From NCBI GenBank assembly GCA_965214055.1, contig OZ243931.1:558001-622000 (forward strand): a DNA stretch of 64,000 nucleotides, read 5' to 3'. Numbering within the stretch: the first letter of the stretch is position 1; each line of letters begins with the position of its first letter. Source of the stretch: WTGA01 sp965214055 (GTDB lineage: Bacteria > Pseudomonadota > Gammaproteobacteria > Arenicellales > Poriferihabitantaceae). Both the position numbers and the translations under genes were made by a program. Of this stretch, positions 36,192-45,549 are shown piece after piece. The notes beneath the pieces were generated by a model. It did not search any database and was not told the origin of the DNA. It saw only the letters and a program-made list of their open reading frames with translations.

Positions 36192-36989
36192 TTATCGGCG
36201 ATGTTTTCGGCGGCGGGTTTTCCGGGGGACTTTGGGCTGCACGATTTTCCCCTTGCCGGTGCTGTCTGCCAGGTGGCGAATTTCAGCGGGACTGAGCTCC
36301 AGCCATGTCCCGGGCTTCATCCCTCGTGGAAGGGCAATCCTTCCATACCGAATCCGGGATAACCGGCTGACCCGGCAACCCACGGCTTCCCACATTTTCC
36401 GGACTTCCCGGTATTTTCCTTCCTTGACGATGACGGAATACCAGGTGTTGGCATTCATTCCCGAGCGCTTCCGGATCTGGTGAAACCGGAGCAGACTGCC
36501 GTCGATCCGGATCCCGTCCTTCAGTTTCTGCAGTGCGGCGGCGTCCGGTTTGCCAAAAATCCGGCACAGATATTCCCGCTCCAGCTCCAATCCCGGATGC
36601 ATCCATCGATGGGCAAGCTGGCCATCGTTGGTAAACAGGAGAAGGCCCCGGGTGTTGATATCGAGACGACCCACCGCAATCCAGCGTCCCCCTTTCAGCA
36701 CAGGAAGATTCCGAAATACCGTGGCACGGTTCGATGGGTCCGAGCGCGTACAGATCTCCCCCTCGGGCTTGTTGTACAGGAGGACCCGCTGTAACGGGTC
36801 GGACGGCCCCGTTCTGAGTGGTTTCCCATCCAGGGTTATGGCGGATCCCGGGGTAACCCGGTCTCCCAGCTGTGCGGTTTTTCCATCCACCGAAATCCGG
36901 CCCCGGGAAATCCAGTCTTCGATTTTCCGCCTGGAACCGAAGCCCCGGCCAGCCAGGACCTTCTGCAGCCGTTCACCTTTGGGGCGCAT
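36192..36989 (-). CDS. rluB: 23S rRNA pseudouridine synthase, RsuA/RluB type
   Basis: A 265-residue enzyme with an N-terminal S4 RNA-binding domain (residues about 6-60, LQKVLAGRGFGSRRKIEDWI) and a pseudouridine synthase domain whose catalytic Asp110 is in VGRLDINTRGLLLF. The highly basic C-terminal tail (RKTRRRKHRR) is typical of RluB. It should modify helix 89 of 23S rRNA (position 2605 in E. coli). It is followed upstream in the operon direction by scpB, scpA and trpS. Confidence 0.9.
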   Translation of the reverse strand: MRPKGERLQKVLAGRGFGSRRKIEDWISRGRISVDGKTAQLGDRVTPGSAITLDGKPLRTGPSDPLQRVLLYNKPEGEICTRSDPSNRATVFRNLPVLKGGRWIAVGRLDINTRGLLLFTNDGQLAHRWMHPGLELEREYLCRIFGKPDAAALQKLKDGIRIDGSLLRFHQIRKRSGMNANTWYSVIVKEGKYREVRKMWEAVGCRVSRLSRIRYGRIALPRGMKPGTWLELSPAEIRHLADSTGKGKIVQPKVPRKTRRRKHRR

Positions 36990-37117
36990 GCAGCGGCTTC
37001 AGCATCCGGGCCGGACATCCGGCTTCAGGACCCGGGATTCTGCCATCATCCGCTCTGGCCAGGTCATCCAGGGCTCCATGCCCTGCCGCCTCCCGGGGGT
37101 CCTGGGGAGGGATGGTT

Positions 37118-37741
37118 TCACTTTCCAGGCGTATCCGGCCGGGCTTCCAGCACACGGCTCTCCAGCGCGGACAGGACTTCCCCGGGAAGCGGGGTATCCA
37201 GGCTCCTGACAATCTCACCCAGGTCACGCTGCTCCATCAATGGGGGCAGGTCCCTGAGGGATTCCAGGTTGAAGTAGGCCAGAAATTCGGAAGTTGTGCC
37301 CAGCAATTCCGGTCTTCCGGGAACCTCCCGGACCCCGACTTTCCGTACCCATTCGCGCTCGAACAGCCTTTGCATGATATCCGGACTGACACTGACCCCG
37401 CGAATCTTTTCGATGTCCCCCCGGGTCACCGGCTGACGATAGGCAATAATCGCCAGGGTCTCCATCTGCGCCCGGGAGAGCCTGGGGGGTCGCCTGGCCT
37501 GGAGTTTCCGGATCCAGGGGGCATATTTCACCCGGGTATGCAGCCGATACCCCGGCCCCACTTTCTTGATTTCAACACTCCGGTCTTCAAAGTCCTGATT
37601 CAGCTCCCTGATGGCGGATTTGATTTCCCCGGCCCCGGGCACGGCATCCGGGTCAAACAGCCCCTGGATCCGGGCAACCGTGAGGGGCGCCTCCGCCACC
37701 ATCAACAGGGATTCAACAATATATTTCAGCTCATTCTTCAT
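37118..37741 (-). CDS. scpB: Chromosome segregation and condensation protein ScpB
   Basis: A 207-residue protein with two winged-helix domains. Typical sequence includes LKYIVESLLMVAEAPLTV, LSRAQMETLAIIAYRQPVTR and LLGTTSEFLAYFNLESL. With ScpA and SMC it forms the condensin-like complex that compacts chromosomes. ATG 37741 is chosen; it overlaps the end of scpA by 11 bases, and an upstream in-frame start would extend the overlap. Confidence 0.9.
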   Translation of the reverse strand: MKNELKYIVESLLMVAEAPLTVARIQGLFDPDAVPGAGEIKSAIRELNQDFEDRSVEIKKVGPGYRLHTRVKYAPWIRKLQARRPPRLSRAQMETLAIIAYRQPVTRGDIEKIRGVSVSPDIMQRLFEREWVRKVGVREVPGRPELLGTTSEFLAYFNLESLRDLPPLMEQRDLGEIVRSLDTPLPGEVLSALESRVLEARPDTPGK

Positions 37742-38588
37742 CGGTTGTGACCATGCGCCGGATATGGATGGGGGCAAACGGTTTATTTTGTATCACGACC
37801 AGCATATTGTCCCGCACCAGTTCGAGAATGGCCATAAAGCAGACCACCAGGCCGGCCTTGCCTTCATCGGGGTCAAACAGGTCTTCAAATCGCAGAAACC
37901 GCCGACGGTGGACTTTGGCAAGGATCTGGGTCATCTTTTCCCGAACCGTCAACCCTTCCCACCCAATGGAAAAATTCCGGTTTAATTCCGAGCGCTCAAG
38001 CACATTGCGAAACGCAATGGAAAGATCATTGAGGGAGGCCTGGCTCTCCACTTTTACCGGGGTCGGGTCCTCGAATTCCACCGAAAACAGGTAAAGTTCC
38101 CGTTCAACCCTGGGCAATTCATCCATGTCCCGGCTGGCCTTGTTGAATCGCTCGTACTCCTGGAGACGTTTCACCAGCGCGGCACGGGGGTCTTCTTCAT
38201 CGTCTTCCTCGCTGGCCGGGCGGAACAGGAGCATTCGGGACTTGATTTCTGCCAGCATGGCAGCCATGACCAGGTATTCCGCAGCAAGGTCCAGTCGCAG
38301 TTCCTTCATTAACTCGACATATTCCATGTATTGCCGGGTAATGTCCGCCACCGGGATATCCAGGATATCCTGGTTCTGTTTCCGGATCAGGTACAGCAGC
38401 AGGTCCAGGGGTCCCTGGAAGGAATCCAGGAAAACCTCCAGGGCATCCGGATGGATCGCCAGATTCTGGGGCCAGTGCTCCAGCACTTCGCCATTCACCC
38501 GGACCGTGGAATGGGCCTGTGAAGAAGAGTGGGCTTCCGGGACCTCCCGGTCCAATGCTGAATGAGCGTCTTCAGGGCTGCCCATCAA
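37731..38588 (-). CDS. scpA: Chromosome segregation and condensation protein ScpA
   Basis: A 285-residue kleisin. The conserved N-terminal SMC-binding region is FQGPLDLLLYLIRKQNQDILDIPV, here seen as GPLDLLLYLIRKQNQDI, followed by AAEYLVMAAMLAEIKSRMLL; the C-terminus has a winged helix. Residues about 1-45 are an acidic, poorly ordered extension. The start overlaps the trpS stop by four bases, so the genes are translationally coupled. Confidence 0.9.
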   Translation of the reverse strand: MMGSPEDAHSALDREVPEAHSSSQAHSTVRVNGEVLEHWPQNLAIHPDALEVFLDSFQGPLDLLLYLIRKQNQDILDIPVADITRQYMEYVELMKELRLDLAAEYLVMAAMLAEIKSRMLLFRPASEEDDEEDPRAALVKRLQEYERFNKASRDMDELPRVERELYLFSVEFEDPTPVKVESQASLNDLSIAFRNVLERSELNRNFSIGWEGLTVREKMTQILAKVHRRRFLRFEDLFDPDEGKAGLVVCFMAILELVRDNMLVVIQNKPFAPIHIRRMVTTDEE

Positions 38589-39784
38589 TAGACGGTCCCC
38601 ACCGCTTTGCGTACGATTCCCATGGTTTCCCTGGCGGCCTCCCTGGCCTTCAGGTTGCCTTCGTGGATCACTTCACGAACTTTTTCCGGATTGGATTCAT
38701 AGGGTCTCGCCCGGTCCCGGATATGTTCCTGCTCCTCCAGGACTTTTTCAATCAATGGCTTTTTGCACTCCAGGCACCCGAATGAGGCTCCCCGGCAGCC
38801 CCGGGACACCCACTCCCGGGTTTCCTGATCACTGTAGATCAGGTGGAACTGCCACACCGGACACTTCTTGGGGTCCCCGGGGTCCGTCAGCCGCACTCTG
38901 GCCGGGTCGGTGGGCATCACCCGGATGGACCGTTCCACCCGCTCGGGCTGGTCCCGCAATGCAATGATATTTCCATAGGACTTGGACATTTTCTGTCCGT
39001 CCAGCCCCGGCATTTTCGCCGCGGACGTCAACAGGGCGGAGGCTTCGGGCAGGATCACCTCGCCCCTCCCTGCGAAATACCCGGCCAACTGTTCTTTCTG
39101 TTCCGGATTGAGGTTCTGCTGGTGCCGGATCAGTTCCAGCCCCCGGGCATACGCCCCCTGGTCTCCCTGCTCCGTATAAGCCTGCTTGAGCCGTCGAAAT
39201 AACCGGGCCGCCTTTTTCCCCATTTGCTTCATCCCCTGCTCGATATTCCGTTCGAATCCCTTTCCCCGCCCAAAGAAGTGGTTGAATCGTCTCGCAATTT
39301 CCCGGGTGAGTTCGACATGCGGGACCTGATCTTCACCCACCGGAACATGGGCGGCGCGGTACATCAGGATGTCCGCAGACTGCAGCAGCGGATAACCGAG
39401 AAATCCATAGGTCGCGAGGTCTTTCTCTCTCAGTTTCTGCTGCTGGTCCTTGAAACTCGGCACCCGCTCCAGCCACCCCAGTGGGGTCACCATGGACAAC
39501 AGCAAGTGCAGTTCTGCATGCTCTGGAATTCTGGACTGGACAAACAGGGTGGCTTTTTCCGGGTCGATCCCGGCGGCCAGCCAGTCCACCACCATTTCCC
39601 AGACGTGTTCTTTCATCGTTTCCGGGGCATCGTAGTGGGTAGTCAGCGCATGCCAGTCCGCTACAAAATAAAAACATTCATAGTCGTCCTGCATGCGCAC
39701 CCAGTTTTTCAGCACCCCGTGATAGTGACCGAGATGCAATCGGCCCGTAGGCCGCATTCCGGATAATACCCGTCTGTTTTCCAT
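38585..39784 (-). CDS. trpS: Tryptophanyl-tRNA synthetase
   Basis: A 399-residue class I aminoacyl-tRNA synthetase that charges tRNA-Trp. The HIGH-equivalent is HLGHYHG, the KMSKS motif is KMSKSYGN, and GMRPTGRLHLGH opens the protein. It is longer than the roughly 330-residue E. coli enzyme because of an insertion after the HIGH region (residues about 165-230), a form seen in several proteobacteria. It heads the trpS-scpA-scpB-rluB operon. Confidence 0.92.
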   Translation of the reverse strand: MENRRVLSGMRPTGRLHLGHYHGVLKNWVRMQDDYECFYFVADWHALTTHYDAPETMKEHVWEMVVDWLAAGIDPEKATLFVQSRIPEHAELHLLLSMVTPLGWLERVPSFKDQQQKLREKDLATYGFLGYPLLQSADILMYRAAHVPVGEDQVPHVELTREIARRFNHFFGRGKGFERNIEQGMKQMGKKAARLFRRLKQAYTEQGDQGAYARGLELIRHQQNLNPEQKEQLAGYFAGRGEVILPEASALLTSAAKMPGLDGQKMSKSYGNIIALRDQPERVERSIRVMPTDPARVRLTDPGDPKKCPVWQFHLIYSDQETREWVSRGCRGASFGCLECKKPLIEKVLEEQEHIRDRARPYESNPEKVREVIHEGNLKAREAARETMGIVRKAVGTVY

Positions 39785-39812
39785 GGCTAGGAGTACCTGT
39801 ATTGGAGTAATG

Positions 39813-40433
39813 TCATTGAAAGACGTCGACCTCTCCCTTCCCCACCCGTGCCACCACCGGAACCCCCTCCATCAGTTCGATGACCGACGTCGGCTGGAGA
39901 TCGCACGGACCGCCATCAATAACCAGATCCACCTCGTGCTCCAACCGGTCGCGAATTTCACTGGCATCGTTCAAAGGCAGGTTTTCTCCCGGCAAAATCA
40001 AGGTCGAGCTCATGATGGGCTCCCCCAGGCTTTCCAACAGCAATCCGACAATGGGGAAATCCGGAACACGAAGCCCAATGGTCCGCCTTTTCGGATTCTG
40101 GAGCCGTCTCGGTACTTCCCGGGTGGCCGCCAGAATAAAGGTATAGGGTCCAGGGGTAAAGCGCTTCAACAATCGATAGATGTCATTGTCCACCCGGGCG
40201 TATAGACTCAACTCGGACAAGTCCTTGCAAACCAGGGTAAAGTTGTGTTCGTTGCCGACCTTGCGAATCCGGCGTATCCGCATCATCGCCTCGCTGTTTC
40301 CGATGGCACACCCCAGGGCATAGCTTGAATCCGTGGGATAGGCGATGACTCCCCCCCGGGAAATGATCTCGACCGCCTGCCGGATCAACCGGTTCTGGGG
40401 GTTCACGGGATGTATACTGAAGAATTGCGCCAT
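39813..40433 (-). CDS. YciO/YrdC/Sua5-family threonylcarbamoyl-AMP synthase-like protein
   Basis: A 206-residue protein of the Sua5/YciO/YrdC fold, which binds RNA and ATP; family members make threonylcarbamoyl-AMP for tRNA t6A. Motifs: GGVIAYPTDSSYALGC, FTPGPYTFILAAT and RTIGLRVPDFPI. The length and neighbourhood (next to trpS and rluB) point to the YciO branch, whose exact role is less certain than that of TsaC. Confidence 0.85.
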   Translation of the reverse strand: MAQFFSIHPVNPQNRLIRQAVEIISRGGVIAYPTDSSYALGCAIGNSEAMMRIRRIRKVGNEHNFTLVCKDLSELSLYARVDNDIYRLLKRFTPGPYTFILAATREVPRRLQNPKRRTIGLRVPDFPIVGLLLESLGEPIMSSTLILPGENLPLNDASEIRDRLEHEVDLVIDGGPCDLQPTSVIELMEGVPVVARVGKGEVDVFQ

Positions 40434-40439
40434 TTTTCC

Positions 40440-41795
40440 CTACCTGACCTTGCGGTGACCCGCCTTTCCAGGTGAAAACCGGGTCCGGGGAGGACGATTT
40501 TTCCCTCCCTTCTTTTTTCTTCCCACCGGACCGGGAAGTTGCCGGATCATCTCCTGACGCTGCTCGCGGTTGCAGTCCTGGATGGTTGTCCACCACTCCA
40601 CCACTTCGGGACTCCCTTCATCCACCGCCTGGCGCAACACCAGAAAATCATAGGAGGCCCTGAACCATCGGTGCCTCACCACGCGATGGATCGACTGCGG
40701 TTTCCGTTCTTCCAGCCATTTCTGAAATCTCCAGATTTCCATGGCACTGTCCCGCACCCGGTACGGGATGGCAATGGACCGGGATTGCCGATCAAAGACC
40801 CGGGTTGCCGCCTGGTCAAACACGTCATCCGGAGGAAGCATTCGCTCTTTTGTGGACCGCTTCAATTCCTTTTTGAACGGCCACCACAGCAGCACCGCCA
40901 ACAGGAAAGCCGGGATGACCGGCAATCCGGAAGAGACACGGGAATCCGTGTTTTCCAGGGCCGCCTCAATCAGTGTCCCGAACCGGGGCCCCTCCTCTCC
41001 GTGATCCAGGCAGGCCAGGGTCTGTGAAAACAGCCTTCTGGCCAGTGGCGTACGATTCAGCTCCTTCCAGGCTTCCACCCCCGCCCCCTGGTGAAACAGT
41101 TTGAATATCTCATCAAACAGTCTGGCTCCCGGGACATCGTCAATCAAACCGGCGCACTGGTTGATCTTCCGGGCGCTGCGGGGGTCGATGGTTAACTGGA
41201 GTTTCGCCTTGAACCGGACCAGCCGGAGCATCCGCACCGGGTCTTCCTTGAACCTTTGTTCCGGGTTGCCGATTATTCTCAGGGTTCTTTTTTGTGCATC
41301 GTCAATGCCCTGGACAAAATCCAGAACGACCTCGGCTACGGGATCGTAATACAGTGCATTGATGGTCACATCCCGCCGAACCGCATCCTCATCAATGATC
41401 CCAAAGACATTGTCGTCCAGAATCCTGCCCCGACGGGACCGTACGGGCCGTCCCCCGGATTTTCTCCTGGACGACTTTCCAGGCGGCGCCCGGTAGGTGG
41501 CGACTTCGATCACCTCCCGGTCATGCCTCCTGCCAAAGGTAACATGGACGAGCTGGAAACGACGACCAATAATCCGGGAGCGATCAAACAGCGCATCAAT
41601 GTGTTCGGGGCTGGCATCCGTGGCCACATCAAAATCCTTGGGCAGTCTCCCGATGAGCAAATCCCGAACACACCCTCCCACGAGATAGCCGTCGTACCCG
41701 GCATCCTGCAGACGCTGGATGACACGAAACGCATTGAGCGATACCCTGGAACGGTCAAATCCCAGTTCCCCTGCACGGTAGCTAGAAGGCTTCAA
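40440..41795 (-). CDS. pcnB: Poly(A) polymerase I
   Basis: A 451-residue class II nucleotidyltransferase. The active site is GGCVRDLLIGRLPKDFDVATDA, here cited by its two catalytic aspartates in DFD, followed by RRDVTINALYYDP and FKEDPVRMLRLVRFKAKL. The long basic C-terminus (GRKKKGGKNRPPR) distinguishes PcnB from CCA-adding enzymes. It adds poly(A) tails that mark RNAs for decay. Confidence 0.88.
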   Translation of the reverse strand: MKPSSYRAGELGFDRSRVSLNAFRVIQRLQDAGYDGYLVGGCVRDLLIGRLPKDFDVATDASPEHIDALFDRSRIIGRRFQLVHVTFGRRHDREVIEVATYRAPPGKSSRRKSGGRPVRSRRGRILDDNVFGIIDEDAVRRDVTINALYYDPVAEVVLDFVQGIDDAQKRTLRIIGNPEQRFKEDPVRMLRLVRFKAKLQLTIDPRSARKINQCAGLIDDVPGARLFDEIFKLFHQGAGVEAWKELNRTPLARRLFSQTLACLDHGEEGPRFGTLIEAALENTDSRVSSGLPVIPAFLLAVLLWWPFKKELKRSTKERMLPPDDVFDQAATRVFDRQSRSIAIPYRVRDSAMEIWRFQKWLEERKPQSIHRVVRHRWFRASYDFLVLRQAVDEGSPEVVEWWTTIQDCNREQRQEMIRQLPGPVGRKKKGGKNRPPRTRFSPGKAGHRKVR

Positions 41796-41840
41796 GCGAG
41801 AGGTAAATAACCGGATGCCGGATGGCTGGATTGCCGGAAG

Positions 41841-42431
41841 TCAGTGTTTCTTCCCGATGATTTTCCATGCCGCCGGAACCACCAGCATGGCAAGCACAAT
41901 TTTTACCAGGTCTCCAAAGATAAAGGGTGTGAGCCCCCATTCGAGAACCGGCTTGTCCCAACCCACCACGTTGCCAAGCCAGAGCAGGCCCGGCACATAG
42001 ATCAGGATATTGCCGATGAGCATGGCAAGAAAGGTGGGGATCATTTTTCTGTCCCAGCCTCTTTCCGCAAGGTACCCGGCGGCCATGGCCGCGAGGACAA
42101 ACCCAATGAGGTAGCCCCCGGTGGGGCCGATCATATAGGCCAGGCCAATCCCTTTTTCCGGAGTCCCGGCAAATACCGGCAGGCCCGCAGACCCGAGTAC
42201 CAGATACAGCAATACCGTTGCCCCTCCCAGGGTGGGGCCATAGGAAATCCCCAGCACCAGCACGACAAACGTCTGCATGGTCATGGGCACTGGAAAAAAT
42301 GGAATCTGGACTTTCGCTGACAAGGTCAATAACCCGGCACCCGCCAGCGCCAGGGTGATGAAACGAATCCGGCTTTCATCGTTCCATAGTGTTGTGGCCA
42401 GTGTGGGAACCCGAATGGACGGGGAAATCAT
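41841..42431 (-). CDS. bioY: Biotin transporter S-component BioY
   Basis: A 196-residue membrane protein with about six helices and the BioY pattern KVQIPFFPVPMTMQTFVVL and GPTGGYLIGFVLAA. It captures biotin, alone or with an ECF energising module; no bioMN genes are adjacent. The start may be either of the two adjacent ATG codons (42434 or 42431). Confidence 0.9.
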   Translation of the reverse strand: MISPSIRVPTLATTLWNDESRIRFITLALAGAGLLTLSAKVQIPFFPVPMTMQTFVVLVLGISYGPTLGGATVLLYLVLGSAGLPVFAGTPEKGIGLAYMIGPTGGYLIGFVLAAMAAGYLAERGWDRKMIPTFLAMLIGNILIYVPGLLWLGNVVGWDKPVLEWGLTPFIFGDLVKIVLAMLVVPAAWKIIGKKH

Positions 42432-42475
42432 CATAAAACCTCTTCAGATGGGAAATTTAAAGTTGGCGTATTCAT

Positions 42476-44023
42476 TCACCTGCGGAGTATTTTACCAAAT
42501 AATAGGCCCAGCAACAGCATCAATCCCGCAAAACTCAATGTCGGATACTGTCCGAAGGCCACGTAGGGGGTCACCCCGGTCCGGGGCTGGACATTTCCCT
42601 TGACCACATGGCGAGCAAACTGGGGGGCATGCTGGTCAATGCCCCCTTTCCAGTTGATCAGTGAAGACAGTCCATTATTGGAAGACCGGATCATGGGTCG
42701 CTCGCTTTCCCGGGAACGAAATCGTGCCATTTGAAGTCTTTGATGCGGGGCCAGGGAGTTCCCAAACCAGATATCTTCACTGACATTCAGCAACGTACCC
42801 GCCAGTGAAATCTGGTTTTGCCATTCCTGTGGAAAGGCATCTTCGTAGCATATCGATACGGCAAACCGGTTTTCGGCAGCACTCAAGGGTCCCTGCGGCC
42901 GCGTCCAGGGCGTGAAATCGGACATGGGTATGTCCATCAAACGGAGCAGTGGCTGAAGCATCCCCTGCATGGGCAGAAACTCGCCAAATGGCACGAGGTG
43001 CTGCTTCCTGTAAATCATCACCTGGTCCGAAACCGCCGCGACACTGTTGTAGTATTTCATCTGGTCGTCAATTTCTTCCCGGTGCAGGACACCAAAAATA
43101 AAGTCCGCGGGGTGGTTTTCAACCTCCCGCCAGAATTCACCGGAAAGGGTATCGATGTAGTCCGGGACCGCCGCCTCCGGCCACACCACAAGATCCACCT
43201 CCCGGTGGTCCTGGCTGCTGTGCAGGTAATCGCTGACAATACGATTGCTTTTTGCCGCCTCCCATTTTTCCATCAGCGGCACATTGTTCTGGATGATCGC
43301 AACCGACAACGGCTCGCCATCCGCCCGGGTCCATGCGGTTTCGTTCAGCATCCACCCCATGGTCCAGACCAGAGCACACACCCCGGCAATGGCAATATTC
43401 GCCCGGCTGATCTGGCGCACCACGGCAACCAGGACTCCCGTTGAAATCAAGACGATCAATCCCACCAGGTACACCCCCCCCATCGGCGCAAAATTAGATA
43501 GCGGGGTGTCGAGATAGGCATATCCGGTGGACAGCCAGGGCAGGCCACTTAGCACCCACCCCCGGAGCCATTCAGACAAAATCCAAAGGGATGGCATCAA
43601 CAGCACAAGCCGGATGGTGGGGTAGTGGTCGGGAAACCAGGCCTGGAACCATCCCGCCAGGGCAGGAAAGAGTGAAACATAGGCCACCAGCACAAAGATA
43701 CAGAGGGCCGCGGGCACCGGGGACATGCCGCCAAACGTATTCAGGCTGATGTACATCCATGAAATGCCGGTCCCGAACATCGAAAGGCCATACACGAAAC
43801 CCAGCCAGGCCGCTTTTTTGGGTGTGGAGCGAAACCAGAGCGCAAACAGAATGGCAAAACTGATCATGCTCAGGGGCCACCAGTGGAATGGAGCGAATGA
43901 CAGGGTGTTCAGTGTCCCCGCAATCACGGCAAGCAGGGTGTAAATCGACCCTCGTACCGGCAACCATGATCTTACTTTCATTCGAAACGCACTCCAACGC
44001 CGTTGATTCAGCACATCAGTCAA
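42476..44023 (-). CDS. lnt: Apolipoprotein N-acyltransferase
   Basis: A 515-residue inner-membrane enzyme that adds the third acyl chain to lipoproteins. The N-terminal half has about seven transmembrane helices, and the periplasmic nitrilase domain carries the catalytic triad: Glu in VVWPEAAVPD, Lys in YRKQHLVPFGEFLP and Cys in SICYEDAFP. It overlaps ybeY by eight bases. The corC/ybeX gene that normally sits between ybeY and lnt is missing. Confidence 0.92.
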   Translation of the reverse strand: MTDVLNQRRWSAFRMKVRSWLPVRGSIYTLLAVIAGTLNTLSFAPFHWWPLSMISFAILFALWFRSTPKKAAWLGFVYGLSMFGTGISWMYISLNTFGGMSPVPAALCIFVLVAYVSLFPALAGWFQAWFPDHYPTIRLVLLMPSLWILSEWLRGWVLSGLPWLSTGYAYLDTPLSNFAPMGGVYLVGLIVLISTGVLVAVVRQISRANIAIAGVCALVWTMGWMLNETAWTRADGEPLSVAIIQNNVPLMEKWEAAKSNRIVSDYLHSSQDHREVDLVVWPEAAVPDYIDTLSGEFWREVENHPADFIFGVLHREEIDDQMKYYNSVAAVSDQVMIYRKQHLVPFGEFLPMQGMLQPLLRLMDIPMSDFTPWTRPQGPLSAAENRFAVSICYEDAFPQEWQNQISLAGTLLNVSEDIWFGNSLAPHQRLQMARFRSRESERPMIRSSNNGLSSLINWKGGIDQHAPQFARHVVKGNVQPRTGVTPYVAFGQYPTLSFAGLMLLLGLLFGKILRR

Positions 44024-44480
44024 CGCAGATGCCGTGCAGTATACGTTGTTCTACTGCCTCCATGGCTACCGCTGTTTCTTCTGTCTTGTGGTCAAAGCCA
44101 CATAGGTGGAGCGTACCATGAATGACCATATGGGCAAAATGGAGGGAGACCGGCCTGCCCTGCCGAGTGGACTCGTCCACCACAACCGGGTAGCAGATCA
44201 CGATATCCCCCAGGGGGGAATAATCGACCCCCGGAACCCTTTCAAATGGAAATGCCAGGACGTTGGTTGGCCGGTCCATGCCCCTGAACCGAAGATTCAG
44301 GGCCTTCATTTCATCCTCGTCAGTCACCCGGACCGTGATATCCCCGGGGTTCCTGCCAATCGTGGCAAACGTGGACTGGACCCAGGACTCAACCCGGTCC
44401 AGGGAGGGCACTGCACTGCACCGGACATTGGCCAATTGAAGATCCACGGACATTTTCTCCGCCACTCGATCTTCCGCCAC
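44016..44480 (-). CDS. ybeY: Endoribonuclease/rRNA maturation factor YbeY
   Basis: A 154-residue zinc metalloprotein with the family signature HGTLHLCGFDH, whose three histidines bind zinc, and NVLAFPFERV and GDIVICYPVV before it. It takes part in 16S rRNA 3' maturation and ribosome quality control. It sits between phoH and lnt as in other proteobacteria. Confidence 0.92.
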   Translation of the reverse strand: MAEDRVAEKMSVDLQLANVRCSAVPSLDRVESWVQSTFATIGRNPGDITVRVTDEDEMKALNLRFRGMDRPTNVLAFPFERVPGVDYSPLGDIVICYPVVVDESTRQGRPVSLHFAHMVIHGTLHLCGFDHKTEETAVAMEAVEQRILHGICVD

Positions 44481-44517
44481 TGCTGTGAACCGTTACTCTT
44501 TCAACGAGGACAGGCCC

Positions 44518-45549
44518 TTACTCCGGGCTGTGATCGTTGGTTTCGTAGGCCTCCACGATTCGCTGGACAAGGGGATGCCGGACGACATCCTCCGGTTTGA
44601 ACCGGGTAAAACTGATGCCAGGGATATCGGCAAGCACGGTTTGTGCATGCTTGAGCCCGGAAAGCTGTCCCCGGGGAAGATCCACCTGGGTAATGTCTCC
44701 TGTGACGATGGCCCGGGACCCAAACCCAATCCTGGTCAGGAACATCTTCATTTGCTCCACGGTGGTATTTTGCGCTTCGTCCAGAATCACAAACGACTCA
44801 TTCAGGGTTCTTCCCCGCATGTACGCCAGGGGGGCCAATTCAATCGTACCCCGGGCAATCAGCCTGCCCACCCGGTCGAATCCGAGCATTTCATACAGGG
44901 CATCAAACAATGGCCGCAGATAGGGATCAATTTTCTGTCCGACATCTCCGGGAAGAAACCCCAGTTTTTCTCCCGCTTCCACTGCCGGGCGCACGAGGAG
45001 TATGCGTTCAATTTCATTTTCCGCCAGGGCCTGTACTGCACACGCAACCGCCAGGTAGGTTTTGCCGGTTCCGGCGGGCCCAATCCCAAAATTGATGTCG
45101 TGGTCCCGAATGTTTTTCAGGTACCTTTTCTGCCCGGGATTCTGGCCCCGTATCCGGTTCTTGCGCAATTTGATGCAGACCTCATCCCCGTCCACCGGGG
45201 TTGCCGGAGAATCCGTTCCAGGGCGGCTGTCTTCCCGGGCCCGGTGCCCCGAACTGGACAGGGCGAGATGAACATCGCTGCTGGTCAGGGGCATTTTGTT
45301 TTCTTCTGCCATGGAATACAGCTGTCTGACCACAGACGCTGCCTGTCTTGCGCTTTTTGCGGACCCGGAAATGTTGAAATCGTGGCTGCGATGAATAATT
45401 TTAACGGTGAGGTGGTTTTCGATCTGCTTGAGGTTACAGTTCATTTGACCACAAACACTGGACAAGCGGTCATTCTCTTCTGGCTGCAACCGGAAATTGA
45501 TGGAGTTGGACAATTCCTTCCCCGAAACCTCAGGCCACACGTCTTTCAT
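44518..45549 (-). CDS. ybeZ: PhoH-family ATPase (YbeZ)
   Basis: A 343-residue ATPase. An N-terminal KH-like nucleic-acid-binding segment (residues about 10-75) leads to a PhoH domain with Walker A GPAGTGKTYLAV and Walker B SFVILDEAQNTT. It works with YbeY in RNA metabolism. ATG 45549 would overlap the miaB stop by 20 bases; ATG 45591 is an alternative and neither has a strong Shine-Dalgarno. Confidence 0.88.
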   Translation of the reverse strand: MKDVWPEVSGKELSNSINFRLQPEENDRLSSVCGQMNCNLKQIENHLTVKIIHRSHDFNISGSAKSARQAASVVRQLYSMAEENKMPLTSSDVHLALSSSGHRAREDSRPGTDSPATPVDGDEVCIKLRKNRIRGQNPGQKRYLKNIRDHDINFGIGPAGTGKTYLAVACAVQALAENEIERILLVRPAVEAGEKLGFLPGDVGQKIDPYLRPLFDALYEMLGFDRVGRLIARGTIELAPLAYMRGRTLNESFVILDEAQNTTVEQMKMFLTRIGFGSRAIVTGDITQVDLPRGQLSGLKHAQTVLADIPGISFTRFKPEDVVRHPLVQRIVEAYETNDHSPE

